A stretch of 64,000 nt of DNA from Saccharicrinis sp963667815 (GTDB taxonomy: Bacteria; Bacteroidota; Bacteroidia; Bacteroidales; Marinilabiliaceae). The position numbers and the translations under genes were made by a program. The stretch lies in the NCBI GenBank assembly GCA_963667815.1, contig OY764021.1; one strand, given 5' to 3'. A model generated the notes under the pieces. It made no database searches. It saw only the letters and a list, made by a program, of their open reading frames with translations, and was not told the origin of the DNA. Positions 35,153 to 44,580 of this stretch are shown in pieces. Each line of letters starts with the position of its first letter. Position 1 is the first letter of the stretch.

Positions 35153-37477
35153 ATGAATATTCGACCTTTTTTACGATTAGTATATTTTTTTATTGTTGGC
35201 TCGTTGTGTTTGATTAATGGGTGTAAAGAAGCCGATAATAATACGCATTCATATGCAAAAATGGTAGTGCCTACATTGGATGCTGCCAACTCCAGATGGT
35301 TTTTCTTTACATCAGCTTCTCGTCCTTTCGGAATGGTTAATCTCAGTCCGGACACAGAAGTTAACGGAGCTTGGGGAAGTGGGTATCGTTATAATACTGA
35401 CACGATAAAAGGTTTTAGTCATGTTCATGCCTGGCAATTGGCAGGGCCTTCTATCATGCCTATAAATCCTGATTTATTAGATCAAAACAGATTGTTTCAG
35501 GATTATTATTCAAGCTTTAATCATCAAACCGAAAAAATATTCCCTGGATATCATCAATTGATGTTAGACAGGTATCAAATCAAAGCAGAGCTTACATCTA
35601 CAAAACGAGTGGGTTTTCATCGTTATACTTATGGTGAAAATATTGCTTTGCTATTTAACTTAAATGGACAAAAGGGTCCAAGCTTCATGTCTGATGGAGT
35701 AATTCAACAAACCGAAAACACAGATCTGCTTATAGGTCAGGTAACCAATCAACCAACATTTCGCCGACCAAAACCTAGTACTGTATATTTTGCAGCAAAA
35801 TTTAATATCCCTGTTCAAAAAGTAGTGCAAGATCCTGCTTCAGGTGATTATATTGTTTATTTCGAAAAAAATGCAGCTAAGCCACTAATGGTAAAATTAG
35901 CTATATCATATACTTCTACTGCTAATGCTCAAATTAATATGGAAAAAGAATTACCTGATTGGGATTTTGATCAGGTAGTTAAAGATTCAGAGCAGGAATG
36001 GAATAGTTTTCTATCAAGAATACAAATTGAAGGAGGAACTACACAACAACAACAAAGATTTTATACCGATCTATGGCATGCATTGCAAGGCCGTAGAACC
36101 ATAAGTGATGTTAATGGAGCTTATCCTGATCATACAGGTGATGAGTTCAGAATCGGTCAACTACCTTTAGATGATAAAGGAAACCCATTATTTAACCATT
36201 ATAATTCCGATTCCTTCTGGGGAGCTCAATGGACTATTAATACGCTCTGGGGATTAGTTTATCCTGATATTATGGATGAGTTCACACATTCATTAATGCA
36301 GTACTACAAAGATGGAGGTTTAATACCAAGAGGGCCTTCAGGAGGTAATTATACTTATGTAATGACAGGGGCTTCATCTAATCCATTTATTATTAGTGCC
36401 ATTCAAAAGGGAATTATAAAGGATGATTTGGAAGATATATATAAGGCTCTGAAGAAAAATCATATGCCTGGAGGTACAATGGAAAAAATCGGGTATGAGC
36501 ATGAAACCAATATTGGTGGAGGATTATCATACTATATAGAAAATGGTTATGTTCCTTACCCATTATCTGATGTTATTTATGGTTCACATCAGGATGGAGC
36601 AAGTCAAACCTTAGAGTATGCCTATCAGGATTGGACCCTTGCTCAACTAGCTAAGAAGTTAGGGTACGAGGAAGATGCTAAATACTTCTTAAAACGAAGT
36701 AACAATTATAAAAATGTATATGATGCTGAAAGTGGCTGGATGCGCCCAAAAAATAAAGCCGGAGAATGGAAAGCAGACTTTGATCCTTATCAAATTGAGA
36801 ATGGATTTATAGAAGCTAATGGTGCGCAAAATACATGGTTTGTACCTCATGATTTAGAAGGCTTAAGTGCATTAATGGGTGGTAACGATGCTGCATCAGA
36901 AAAATTAAATACTTCTTTTACAGAGGCTGAAAAACTAGGATTTACTGCCGGAACATCTCACGATAGAGAAACGCACCCAGAGTATAGTCGTATTCCTGTC
37001 AACTACGGTAACCAGCCATCAATGCAAACTGCATTTGTATTTAACTATTTAAATAAACCTTGGTTAACACAGTATTGGTCGCGTAAAGTGATAAAGGATG
37101 TTTATGAAGGTATCAGTTCTCAGAGAGGTTACAATGGAGATGAAGATCAGGGATTAATGGGTTCTTTGTCTGTATTGATGAAAATGGGACTGTTTTCAAT
37201 GAAAGGTGGTTGTGAATTAGAACCACAGATAGAATTAGGAAGTCCGGTTTTTGATAAAATTACCATCAAATTAAATCCTGACTATTATTCCGGGAAAGAG
37301 TTGGTCATAGAAACCCAAAATAACTCAGACCATAATGTATATGTTCAGTCAGCAAGTTGGAATGGAAATGAGTTAGGTGACTGGCATATTTCACAAAATG
37401 ATTTGGTAAAGGGAGGTAAGCTTATTTTAGAAATGGCTGAAAAGCCAAATAAAGAATGGGCTGTACAAGAAAAATAG
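35153..37477 (+). CDS. GH92-family alpha-mannosidase-like lipoprotein (divergent)
   Basis: A 774-residue lipoprotein (signal IVGSLCLINGCKEADN) of GH92, a family of Ca2+-dependent exo-alpha-mannosidases. RPFGMVNLSPDTEVNG, GFSHVHAWQLAGPS, a FIEANGAQNTWFVPHD segment with the likely acid Glu, and RGYNGDEDQGLMGSLSVLM near 680 cover the known blocks. Compared with the paralogue at 38750, which has HNGIPGNDDSGAMSSW, the catalytic-base loop here is shorter and reads GDEDQG. It may have a different linkage or substrate, or weak activity. It follows susD and precedes the GH43-like gene. Confidence 0.85.
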   Translation: MNIRPFLRLVYFFIVGSLCLINGCKEADNNTHSYAKMVVPTLDAANSRWFFFTSASRPFGMVNLSPDTEVNGAWGSGYRYNTDTIKGFSHVHAWQLAGPSIMPINPDLLDQNRLFQDYYSSFNHQTEKIFPGYHQLMLDRYQIKAELTSTKRVGFHRYTYGENIALLFNLNGQKGPSFMSDGVIQQTENTDLLIGQVTNQPTFRRPKPSTVYFAAKFNIPVQKVVQDPASGDYIVYFEKNAAKPLMVKLAISYTSTANAQINMEKELPDWDFDQVVKDSEQEWNSFLSRIQIEGGTTQQQQRFYTDLWHALQGRRTISDVNGAYPDHTGDEFRIGQLPLDDKGNPLFNHYNSDSFWGAQWTINTLWGLVYPDIMDEFTHSLMQYYKDGGLIPRGPSGGNYTYVMTGASSNPFIISAIQKGIIKDDLEDIYKALKKNHMPGGTMEKIGYEHETNIGGGLSYYIENGYVPYPLSDVIYGSHQDGASQTLEYAYQDWTLAQLAKKLGYEEDAKYFLKRSNNYKNVYDAESGWMRPKNKAGEWKADFDPYQIENGFIEANGAQNTWFVPHDLEGLSALMGGNDAASEKLNTSFTEAEKLGFTAGTSHDRETHPEYSRIPVNYGNQPSMQTAFVFNYLNKPWLTQYWSRKVIKDVYEGISSQRGYNGDEDQGLMGSLSVLMKMGLFSMKGGCELEPQIELGSPVFDKITIKLNPDYYSGKELVIETQNNSDHNVYVQSASWNGNELGDWHISQNDLVKGGKLILEMAEKPNKEWAVQEK

Positions 37478-37521
37478 TGTTTTAGAATTAGGCTTTTATT
37501 ATTAGAAGTTGTAAATGGTGG

Positions 37522-37549
37522 TCCGGAGGGTTATTTTTAGCCCTCCGGA
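37522..37549 (+). terminator. GC-rich hairpin between GH92 and GH43-like genes
   Basis: TCCGGAGGG (37522-37530) and CCCTCCGGA (37541-37549) form a perfect 9-bp stem with a T-rich 10-nt loop. It is followed by ATTTAATTTTA rather than a clean T-run, so it could be a terminator or an mRNA-stabilising hairpin. Confidence 0.6.
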
Positions 37550-37603
37550 ATTTAATTTTAAGTTAACAAACAGTCAAAATAGGTGATATAATAATTTATA
37601 GAG

Positions 37604-38587
37604 ATGAAGCAGAATTTAAAATTTTTAGCGTTAATAATGTTGATCGTGGTGGCATGTGCATCTCCTAAAAAGAAATCAGCATCAGAAGAAACTAAAATAA
37701 TTAGTAATCCGATAATGGATGGTTATTTTGCCGATCCTTGCATTGTTAAAGAGGCGGACACCTTTTATATATATGCAACTATTGATCCCTGGGGAGGTAA
37801 GGAGTTGGCTGTTTTCTCAACAACAGATTTTTTAAATTTTACGCGTCATCATATTAATTGGCCAACCAAAGAGGCTTGCACCAGCAAAACATCTAATGGT
37901 TCAATGGTTTGGGCTCCGGCAGTACGTAAAGCTCCAAACGGAAAGTATTATATGTACGTTTCTGTAGGTAGTGAAGTGTGGGCTGGAGTAGCAGAAAGTC
38001 CATTGGGTCCCTGGAAAAATGCCAAGAGTGATAATACTCCTCTTGTTGCTAAAGAAGATTTTCCAAAGGTGCATAATATCGATGCGGATTGCTTTGTTGA
38101 TGAGGACGGTCAGGCTTATTTGTATTGGGGTTCCGGTTTTAATTGGGTAAATGGTATTTGCATGGCTGTTAAGTTAAAATCGGATATGGTAACTTTTGAT
38201 GGTGAACCTGTAGATGTAACACCTGCTCATTATTTTGAAGCGCCTCACATGATTAAGCGTTTCGGAAAATACTATTTAATGTTTTCTGATGGAAAAGCAA
38301 TTGATGCAACTTATAAAATAGGTTATGCTGTTGGAGATTCTCCAATGGGACCTTTTACTGAGGGTGTAAATAGTCCAATATTAACAACTACTGCTGATAG
38401 TACCACTTATGGTCCTGGGCACCATACGGTATTCTCTGAAAAAGGTCAGGACTATCTTTTATATCACCGCATCTTTCCACAGGGGGAAGAATATGTGTTA
38501 AGACAGTTATGTTTGGATAGTTTAAAATTTGACGCCAATCATAATATTGAAAAAGTGATACCAAGAGGAGTGGTAAGTCCCCTCTAA
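37604..38587 (+). CDS. GH43-like five-bladed beta-propeller glycosidase, lipoprotein
   Basis: A 327-residue lipoprotein (signal ALIMLIVVACASPKKK). The three acidic GH43 positions are seen: base Asp near 44 in GYFADPCIVKEADTFYIYAT, pKa-modulating Asp near 162 in VHNIDADCFVDEDGQAYLYW, and acid Glu near 212 in HYFEAPHMIKRFGKYYLMFS. The family acts on arabinose, xylose or galactose linkages; the subfamily, and so the sugar, cannot be told from motifs. It could also be a member with beta-galactofuranosidase or exo-beta-galactanase activity. Sits between two GH92 genes. Confidence 0.85.
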   Translation: MKQNLKFLALIMLIVVACASPKKKSASEETKIISNPIMDGYFADPCIVKEADTFYIYATIDPWGGKELAVFSTTDFLNFTRHHINWPTKEACTSKTSNGSMVWAPAVRKAPNGKYYMYVSVGSEVWAGVAESPLGPWKNAKSDNTPLVAKEDFPKVHNIDADCFVDEDGQAYLYWGSGFNWVNGICMAVKLKSDMVTFDGEPVDVTPAHYFEAPHMIKRFGKYYLMFSDGKAIDATYKIGYAVGDSPMGPFTEGVNSPILTTTADSTTYGPGHHTVFSEKGQDYLLYHRIFPQGEEYVLRQLCLDSLKFDANHNIEKVIPRGVVSPL

Positions 38588-38624
38588 CTCCCTCAAAACC
38601 GGAGGACTAATTTGCAGCTTGGTT

Positions 38625-38713
38625 AATATTAAACACAAAGACTCAAAGTCACAGAGTTTCTAATTAAGGATTTATAAAAAGCTTTGTGTCTCAGTGTCCC
38701 TGTGTTTAATATT
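38625..38713. repeat. Imperfect inverted repeat, REP-like
   Basis: Left arm 38625-38656 (AATATTAAACACAAAG onward) and right arm 38682-38713 (CTTTGTGTCTCAGTG to GTGTTTAATATT) are about 32 nt each and pair with few mismatches, separated by 25 nt. It lies in the gap between the GH43-like and second GH92 genes. Similar AAACACAAAG/CTTTGTGT palindromes are widespread in bacterial genomes as non-coding repeats; in this window it occurs once. Confidence 0.7.
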
Positions 38714-38749
38714 TTTGATTATAGTTAGGATCGGCAAGTACATAATGTT

Positions 38750-41050
38750 ATGACAAACAGATTTATACATATATTTTTTTTGGGAATAGTTATATTGTTT
38801 CTACCAATATCCTTACATTCTCAAAATCATAAATACGTTAATCCTTTAATTGGATCTGAAGGATTAGGTAATGTTTTTATTGGTCCTTCTGCACCTTATG
38901 GAATGGTAAAGCCAGGGCCGGATAATGATGTTGCTTCCAATAGCGGATATACGGCAGATGTAAATAAGGAGATTTATGGCTTTAGTCAGGTTCATGTTAG
39001 TGGTACAGGAGGTGGACCAAAGTATGGTAATATCTCTGTAATGCCTTTTTCTTCAGAAGAAAGTTCAGTATCCATCCATCAATCTTCTTTGCGAAGTGAT
39101 GAGCAAGTAAGCCTTGGGTATTACAGTGTAATGCTTGATAGGTGGAATATTCAAACTCAAATCACTACTTCTGATCGAGCGGCCTTCTATCATTTTTCTT
39201 ATCTGGAAGGGGCAAAACGTTTTATAAAGATTGATTTAGGGAAATATCTGGGAGCATCGGCTATTCCCAATCCTGATGCACGTGAAGCACAGCAGTTTGT
39301 AGGTTCTGAAATAGAAATAATCTCAGATACAGAAGTGCGTGGTTATAGTCGTATCAGAGGTGGATGGAATAATGGTGAAGCTTATACAGTTTACTTTTCA
39401 GCGGTATTTGATCAACCCATTGCTAGTTTCTCTACCTGGAAGGGAGATAAGTTATATGCTGATAAAAAGATTCAAATTGATACCGGGGACAAAACTGGTG
39501 CAGTATTAACATTTGATGGAGCCAGTGATGATGTTCAAATGAAAATAGGCATCTCCTACTTGAGTCCACTCAAGGCTAGAGCTAATGTTGATGAGGAAAT
39601 TCCACACTGGGATTTTGAGCAAACATTACATCAAACCCAACAAAAGTGGGAAACTATTTTTAAGCGGGTTGAGGTAAGTGATGAGGCAACAGAAGAGCTT
39701 AAAACTATGTTTTATACCGGGTTGTATCACACCATGTTAATGCCTGTGGATAAGACTGGCGAAAATCCGCTTTGGGAAAATGGAAGTCCTTATTATGATG
39801 ATTTTTATGCAATTTGGGATACCTACAGATCTTCTAGTCCATTAATAACTTTATTAACACCATCGCGTCAGGTGGATATTATCAATGCCATGCTTCAGAT
39901 ATATAAGCGTGATGGTTATATGCCTGATGCCCGAAGTGGTAACTCAAATGGAAGAACACAAGGTGGTTCAAATGGAGAGGTAGTTATTGCTGATGCTTTT
40001 GTAAAAGGTTTGCAGGGTATTCGTTATAAGCTGGCTTTGGATGCTATGCTTAAAGATGCAACGATACCTCCTGGTGGCAATGAAGAAAAAGAAGGACGAG
40101 GTGGATTAACAGATTATAATCGTTTGGGTTATGTTTCTACTGACTTTGTGCGTGCCGGAAATAGAACCTTGGAGTATGCTTATAATGATTATTGCCTGGC
40201 AATAGTGGCCAAAGCGATTAAGCGTAGAGGAGAATACTGGCGTTTCATCAGGCAAGCTGATAACTGGCAAAACCTTTGGCGTGATATTGAAGATCATGGA
40301 TCAAGAGGTTTTATAATGCCCAAAGATGCTCACGGTAATTGGGTAGATAGTATTCAGTGTAATGCTAAGTATGGACGAGTTTCTTATGTTCCATATACGC
40401 CAGTAATGCAGGACTGGCCCATTTGCGTATGCTGGTGGTGTGGTTTCTTCTATGAAGCTAGTTCTTGGGAGTATTCCTTGTCTGTTCCTCATGATGTGGC
40501 TAAACTAATTGAATTAACAGGAGGTAAAGAGGCTTTTGAAAAACGACTAAATACACTCTTTGATAAAGGTTTGTATAATGTTGCTAATGAACCTTCTTTT
40601 TTAAGCCCAAACTTGTACCATTGGATTGGAAGACCTGATTTAAGTAACGAACGTATTCATGCCATTATTGACGATAATTACAACAGTAGCCATAATGGAA
40701 TTCCAGGGAATGATGATTCCGGAGCAATGTCTTCGTGGCTGGCTTTTCATATGATGGGATTGTATCCAAATGCAGGACAATCATATTATTTAATTAATGC
40801 ACCGTATTTTAAAAAAATAACTATTCATCAGGAGAATGGAAATGATTTTATAATTCAGGCTCCGAACTTATCATCGCAAAACAAATATATTCAGTCTGCA
40901 GAACTCAATGGTATTGATTATCCCAAAGCCTGGATAGAACACAAGGATATTGTTAATGGTGGTACATTGATTTTAAAAATGGGATCAACTCCTTCAGAAA
41001 ATTGGGGAACTAAGATTTTACCTCCATCATTGTCTGATAAAGAATTGTAA
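38750..41050 (+). CDS. GH92 alpha-mannosidase, secreted
   Basis: A 766-residue exo-alpha-mannosidase of family GH92. Signal peptide FFLGIVILFLPISLHSQ; N-terminal beta-sandwich (YVNPLIGSEGLGNVFIGPSA; GYSRIRGGWNNGEAYTVYFS), (alpha/alpha)6 barrel with AIWDTYRSSSPLITLLTPSR, the acid-Glu block FFYEASSWEYSLSVPHD, and the calcium/base loop HNGIPGNDDSGAMSSW followed by MMGLYPNAGQSYYLI. All family blocks are canonical. Specificity (alpha-1,2, 1,3, 1,4 or 1,6) is not decided by motifs. Together with the divergent GH92 it indicates terminal alpha-mannose in the glycan. Confidence 0.92.
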   Translation: MTNRFIHIFFLGIVILFLPISLHSQNHKYVNPLIGSEGLGNVFIGPSAPYGMVKPGPDNDVASNSGYTADVNKEIYGFSQVHVSGTGGGPKYGNISVMPFSSEESSVSIHQSSLRSDEQVSLGYYSVMLDRWNIQTQITTSDRAAFYHFSYLEGAKRFIKIDLGKYLGASAIPNPDAREAQQFVGSEIEIISDTEVRGYSRIRGGWNNGEAYTVYFSAVFDQPIASFSTWKGDKLYADKKIQIDTGDKTGAVLTFDGASDDVQMKIGISYLSPLKARANVDEEIPHWDFEQTLHQTQQKWETIFKRVEVSDEATEELKTMFYTGLYHTMLMPVDKTGENPLWENGSPYYDDFYAIWDTYRSSSPLITLLTPSRQVDIINAMLQIYKRDGYMPDARSGNSNGRTQGGSNGEVVIADAFVKGLQGIRYKLALDAMLKDATIPPGGNEEKEGRGGLTDYNRLGYVSTDFVRAGNRTLEYAYNDYCLAIVAKAIKRRGEYWRFIRQADNWQNLWRDIEDHGSRGFIMPKDAHGNWVDSIQCNAKYGRVSYVPYTPVMQDWPICVCWWCGFFYEASSWEYSLSVPHDVAKLIELTGGKEAFEKRLNTLFDKGLYNVANEPSFLSPNLYHWIGRPDLSNERIHAIIDDNYNSSHNGIPGNDDSGAMSSWLAFHMMGLYPNAGQSYYLINAPYFKKITIHQENGNDFIIQAPNLSSQNKYIQSAELNGIDYPKAWIEHKDIVNGGTLILKMGSTPSENWGTKILPPSLSDKEL

Positions 41051-41078
41051 TAAGAAACAGCACTAGAAAATATTAAGT

Positions 41079-43310
41079 ATGAAGTGGAATTATCTAAACA
41101 AGGTATTTACGGCATTCATTATCTTTTTGATGATGGCTTGCTCAGGAAAGAAAGGTGCAACAAATAATAATGAAGTTGTTAACATTGTACAAAGAATTAT
41201 TCCTGATAATTCGGATCAATTTGTAATAGAAGTTATACCTTCTGATTCACTTGATTGGTTCGAAATAGAATCTGTAAAAGATAAAATAGTTTTGAGGGGG
41301 AACAATGGTGTTTCTGTTGCTTCTGCATTGTATTATTATTTAAAAGAATATTGTAATTGCCAGATTACATGGAATGGAACAAACTTAAAATTGCCAGCAA
41401 TACTTCCGGCAGTTACTGAAAAAGTACATGAAAAGACGCCTTACGAGTATCGATATTATCTTAATTACTGTACGTTTAATTACAGTATGAGCTGGTGGGA
41501 CTGGGAAAGATGGGAGAAAGAAATTGATTGGATGGCTTTACATGGTATTAATATGCCGTTGGCCATTACCGGAGAAGAGTATATATGGGATCAGGTTTAT
41601 CGTTCTTATGGATTTACCGATGAGGACTTAGATCCATTCTTTAGTGGACCGGCATATTTTAGCTGGTTTTGGATGGGTAACCTGGATGGCTGGGGAGGTC
41701 CTCTTCCTCAAAGCTGGAAAGAAAGCCACAGAGATCTTCAAGTAAAAATACTTCAGCGTGAGCGTGAGCTTGGAATGAAACCTGTTTTACCTGCTTTTAC
41801 CGGTCACGTGCCTGCTTCATTTAAAAAGTACTTTCCTGATGCAAAATTAAAACAAACCAATTGGGGTAATGATTTTGAGGATACCTATATATTAGATGCT
41901 GATGATCCTTTATTTGCTGAATTAGGTAAAAAATTCCTTGAAGTTCAGTCTGAGGTTTATGGAACGGATCATTTATATTCTGCTGATACTTTTAATGAAA
42001 ATGAACCTCCAACAGATGATCCTGAATATTTATCAGAACTAAGTAAGAAGGTTTTTGAAGGAATGAAGTCTGCAGATCCTGAAGCAGTTTGGGTGATGCA
42101 AGGTTGGTTGTTTTATAGCCATCGTGATTTCTGGAAAGCACCTCAAATCAAAGGGTTGTTAAATGCTATACCTAACGACAGAATGATTATTCTGGATTTG
42201 GCTGCAGAAATAGAACCTGTTTGGAAAAGAACAGAAGCTTTTTATGGTAAGCAATGGATTTGGAATATGCTTCACAACTTTGGTGGAAACATCAGTATGT
42301 TTGGTCGTATTGAAAATGTAGCGAATAATCCTGCCGAAGATTTAAACGATCCAAATTCAGGACAGTTAAAAGGTATTGGTTTAACTATGGAAGCTATAGA
42401 GCAAAATCCTGTATTATATGAGTTAATGACAGATAATACATGGCGCGATACTCCTATAAATTTAAATCTATGGTTAAAGCAGTATATTAAAAACAGATAT
42501 GGAAATACTTCCAGGGATATTGAAGATGCCTGGAATATTTTGGTTCAAACCGTATATAATGGTAAAGTAATCAGAGATGGTGCAGAATCTATTATTGTGT
42601 CGCGTCCAACATTCGAGGGATACCGCAGATGGGCTCGTACCAAGTTGAATTATGCCCCTGAAGATTTGTTACCAGCATGGGATCTATTTATTAAATCTAT
42701 TGAAGGCAGTAATCAGTATGATGGATATCTGTATGATTTGGTAGATCTTACGCGTCAGGTATTGGCCAATTATGCATTGCCTCTTCAACAGCAGATTGCG
42801 GTTGCCTATAATAACAACAATAAAGAAAAGTTTGAGCAGTATAGTAATGAGTTCATCACTTTAATTGAAGATATGGACCGTTTATTGGCTACTCAAAAAG
42901 ATTTTATGTTAGGTCCTTGGTTGGCAGATGCCCGCTCATGTGGTTTTACTCCTGAAGAAAAAGATTTGTATGAGCAAAATGCTCGTGATTTAATTACGCT
43001 TTGGGGAGATGCAAATAACAGATTGCATGAGTATAGCTGTCGTCAATGGAGTGGGTTGTTTAATGATTTTTACAAACCACGTTGGGAGCAGTTCTTCGAT
43101 GAGGTTCGTAAAAACTGGCAGAAATTTGATCAAAAAGCATTTGATGAGGAAATTAAACAATGGGAATGGAATTGGGTAATTTCTAACAACGAATTTCCTG
43201 TTGAACCAAGTGGAGATCCTGCAGAAATAGCTGTTGAATTGTATAAAAAATACAGAGATAAAATTATTCCGTTAACCAATATTCAACCTAAAATAGAATA
43301 CAATTATTAA
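41079..43310 (+). CDS. GH89 alpha-N-acetylglucosaminidase (NAGLU family) lipoprotein
   Basis: A 743-residue lipoprotein (signal IIFLMMACSGKKG) of GH89, which releases terminal alpha-linked GlcNAc from heparan or from mucin alpha-1,4-GlcNAc caps. N-terminal domain with SALYYYLKEYCNCQITWNG, then EYRYYLNYCTFNYSMSWWDW and MALHGINMPLAITGEEYIWD, FNENEPPTDDPEYLSELSK with a catalytic Glu near 307, and AAEIEPVWKRTEAFYGKQWI/MLHNFGGNISMFGR, all hallmark blocks of human NAGLU. The stop codon and the ATG of the next gene are 1 bp apart, so the acetyltransferase-like gene is translationally coupled. Confidence 0.93.
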   Translation: MKWNYLNKVFTAFIIFLMMACSGKKGATNNNEVVNIVQRIIPDNSDQFVIEVIPSDSLDWFEIESVKDKIVLRGNNGVSVASALYYYLKEYCNCQITWNGTNLKLPAILPAVTEKVHEKTPYEYRYYLNYCTFNYSMSWWDWERWEKEIDWMALHGINMPLAITGEEYIWDQVYRSYGFTDEDLDPFFSGPAYFSWFWMGNLDGWGGPLPQSWKESHRDLQVKILQRERELGMKPVLPAFTGHVPASFKKYFPDAKLKQTNWGNDFEDTYILDADDPLFAELGKKFLEVQSEVYGTDHLYSADTFNENEPPTDDPEYLSELSKKVFEGMKSADPEAVWVMQGWLFYSHRDFWKAPQIKGLLNAIPNDRMIILDLAAEIEPVWKRTEAFYGKQWIWNMLHNFGGNISMFGRIENVANNPAEDLNDPNSGQLKGIGLTMEAIEQNPVLYELMTDNTWRDTPINLNLWLKQYIKNRYGNTSRDIEDAWNILVQTVYNGKVIRDGAESIIVSRPTFEGYRRWARTKLNYAPEDLLPAWDLFIKSIEGSNQYDGYLYDLVDLTRQVLANYALPLQQQIAVAYNNNNKEKFEQYSNEFITLIEDMDRLLATQKDFMLGPWLADARSCGFTPEEKDLYEQNARDLITLWGDANNRLHEYSCRQWSGLFNDFYKPRWEQFFDEVRKNWQKFDQKAFDEEIKQWEWNWVISNNEFPVEPSGDPAEIAVELYKKYRDKIIPLTNIQPKIEYNY

Positions 43311-43311
43311 T

Positions 43312-44454
43312 ATGGATTCAGTAGTTACAAAAAAGCAGGAGCGCTTTCTTTCATTGGATGTGTTTAGGGGCTTAACTATAGCCTTGATGATTGTAGTGAA
43401 CACTCCCGGAACCGGCGCAAAAATATATGCATACCTAATACATGCACAATGGTTTGGTTTTACTTTAGCCGATTTGGTTTTTCCTTCGTTTATATTTGCT
43501 GTTGGAAACTCGTTGAGTTTCTCAATGAAGAAAATGAAGCAGGCACCAGCAAAAGAGGTTTGGTATAAAATAATTAAGCGAACTGTAATTATCTTTTTAC
43601 TAGGTTACTTAATGTATTGGTTTCCATTTTTTAAAAGTGCCGAAGGAGGAGGTTTGATGCTTAAGCCAATTGCCGATACCAGAATTATGGGAGTTTTACA
43701 AAGGATTGCTCTTTGTTACTTTTTCGCTTCCGTTATCTTTTATTATTTATCGGAAAAAGTGGCTTTAATTATTTCTGGTGTTATTTTATTAGGCTATTGG
43801 GCTATTCTTTATTTATTTGGAGAACCGGGAGCAGTACTGGAAATGGCCACAAACGCAGCATCTAAATTTGATCTGTCTATATTAGGTTTAGGTCATATTT
43901 ACAAAAAAGATAGTATTCCTTTTGATCCGGAAGGGATATTAAGTACACTTCCGGCTATAGTTAATGTAGTGTTAGGATATACTGCCGGTATATTTATTCA
44001 GAAGAAAGGTAAATCATTTGAGGGGATTGCAAAACTTTTAATGTTTGGTTTTGCTTTAACATCCTTGGCTTTATGGTGGGATTTAATTTTTCCAATGAGT
44101 AAAAAGCTGTGGACTAGTCCATTTGTGCTTTACACAGTAGGATTGGATCTATCCATAATGGCCGTACTTATTTATTTTATCGAATTAAAGAAAGTAAAAG
44201 CAGGCATTGCATTTTTTGATGTTTTTGGGAAAAATCCGTTGTTCATTTACCTTTTTTCAGAACTGTTTTATGTAACACTAAGGTTAATTCCTGTAGGTAA
44301 CGGACTGGATGCGTTTGAATGGGTAAGTCAAAAAATATTTCAAAATATTGTACCGGGAGCTTTTGGATCCTTATTAACAGCATTAGCTTTTATGCTAATT
44401 TGTTGGTTGTTAGGTTATGTGCTTCATAAAAAACGCATTTATATTAAAATATAA
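43312..44454 (+). CDS. HGSNAT-like membrane acetyltransferase (heparan-alpha-glucosaminide N-acetyltransferase family)
   Basis: A 380-residue membrane protein with about 10 transmembrane segments. RFLSLDVFRGLTIALMIVVN, then HAQWFGFTLADLVFPSFIFA carry the family's conserved His (residue 44), which in human HGSNAT takes the acetyl group from acetyl-CoA and passes it across the membrane to terminal alpha-glucosamine. Other blocks: ADTRIMGVLQRIALCYFFAS, KDSIPFDPEGILSTLPAIVN and FGKNPLFIYLFSELFYV. In the lysosome this enzyme prepares GlcN for NAGLU; the NAGLU-like gene is directly upstream with a 1-bp gap. Acetylation of GlcN or of another amino sugar is inferred, not shown. Confidence 0.88.
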   Translation: MDSVVTKKQERFLSLDVFRGLTIALMIVVNTPGTGAKIYAYLIHAQWFGFTLADLVFPSFIFAVGNSLSFSMKKMKQAPAKEVWYKIIKRTVIIFLLGYLMYWFPFFKSAEGGGLMLKPIADTRIMGVLQRIALCYFFASVIFYYLSEKVALIISGVILLGYWAILYLFGEPGAVLEMATNAASKFDLSILGLGHIYKKDSIPFDPEGILSTLPAIVNVVLGYTAGIFIQKKGKSFEGIAKLLMFGFALTSLALWWDLIFPMSKKLWTSPFVLYTVGLDLSIMAVLIYFIELKKVKAGIAFFDVFGKNPLFIYLFSELFYVTLRLIPVGNGLDAFEWVSQKIFQNIVPGAFGSLLTALAFMLICWLLGYVLHKKRIYIKI

Positions 44455-44580
44455 GAGGGTCGATTCATGATCCTCTGCTTAAATTATGTCGGGATGCACC
44501 TTTATTAACAATATCAACGTTGTAGTCTTTATTTTATATTCAATACTTTTAAGGTTGAATAAAAATAAAACCATTTTTAC

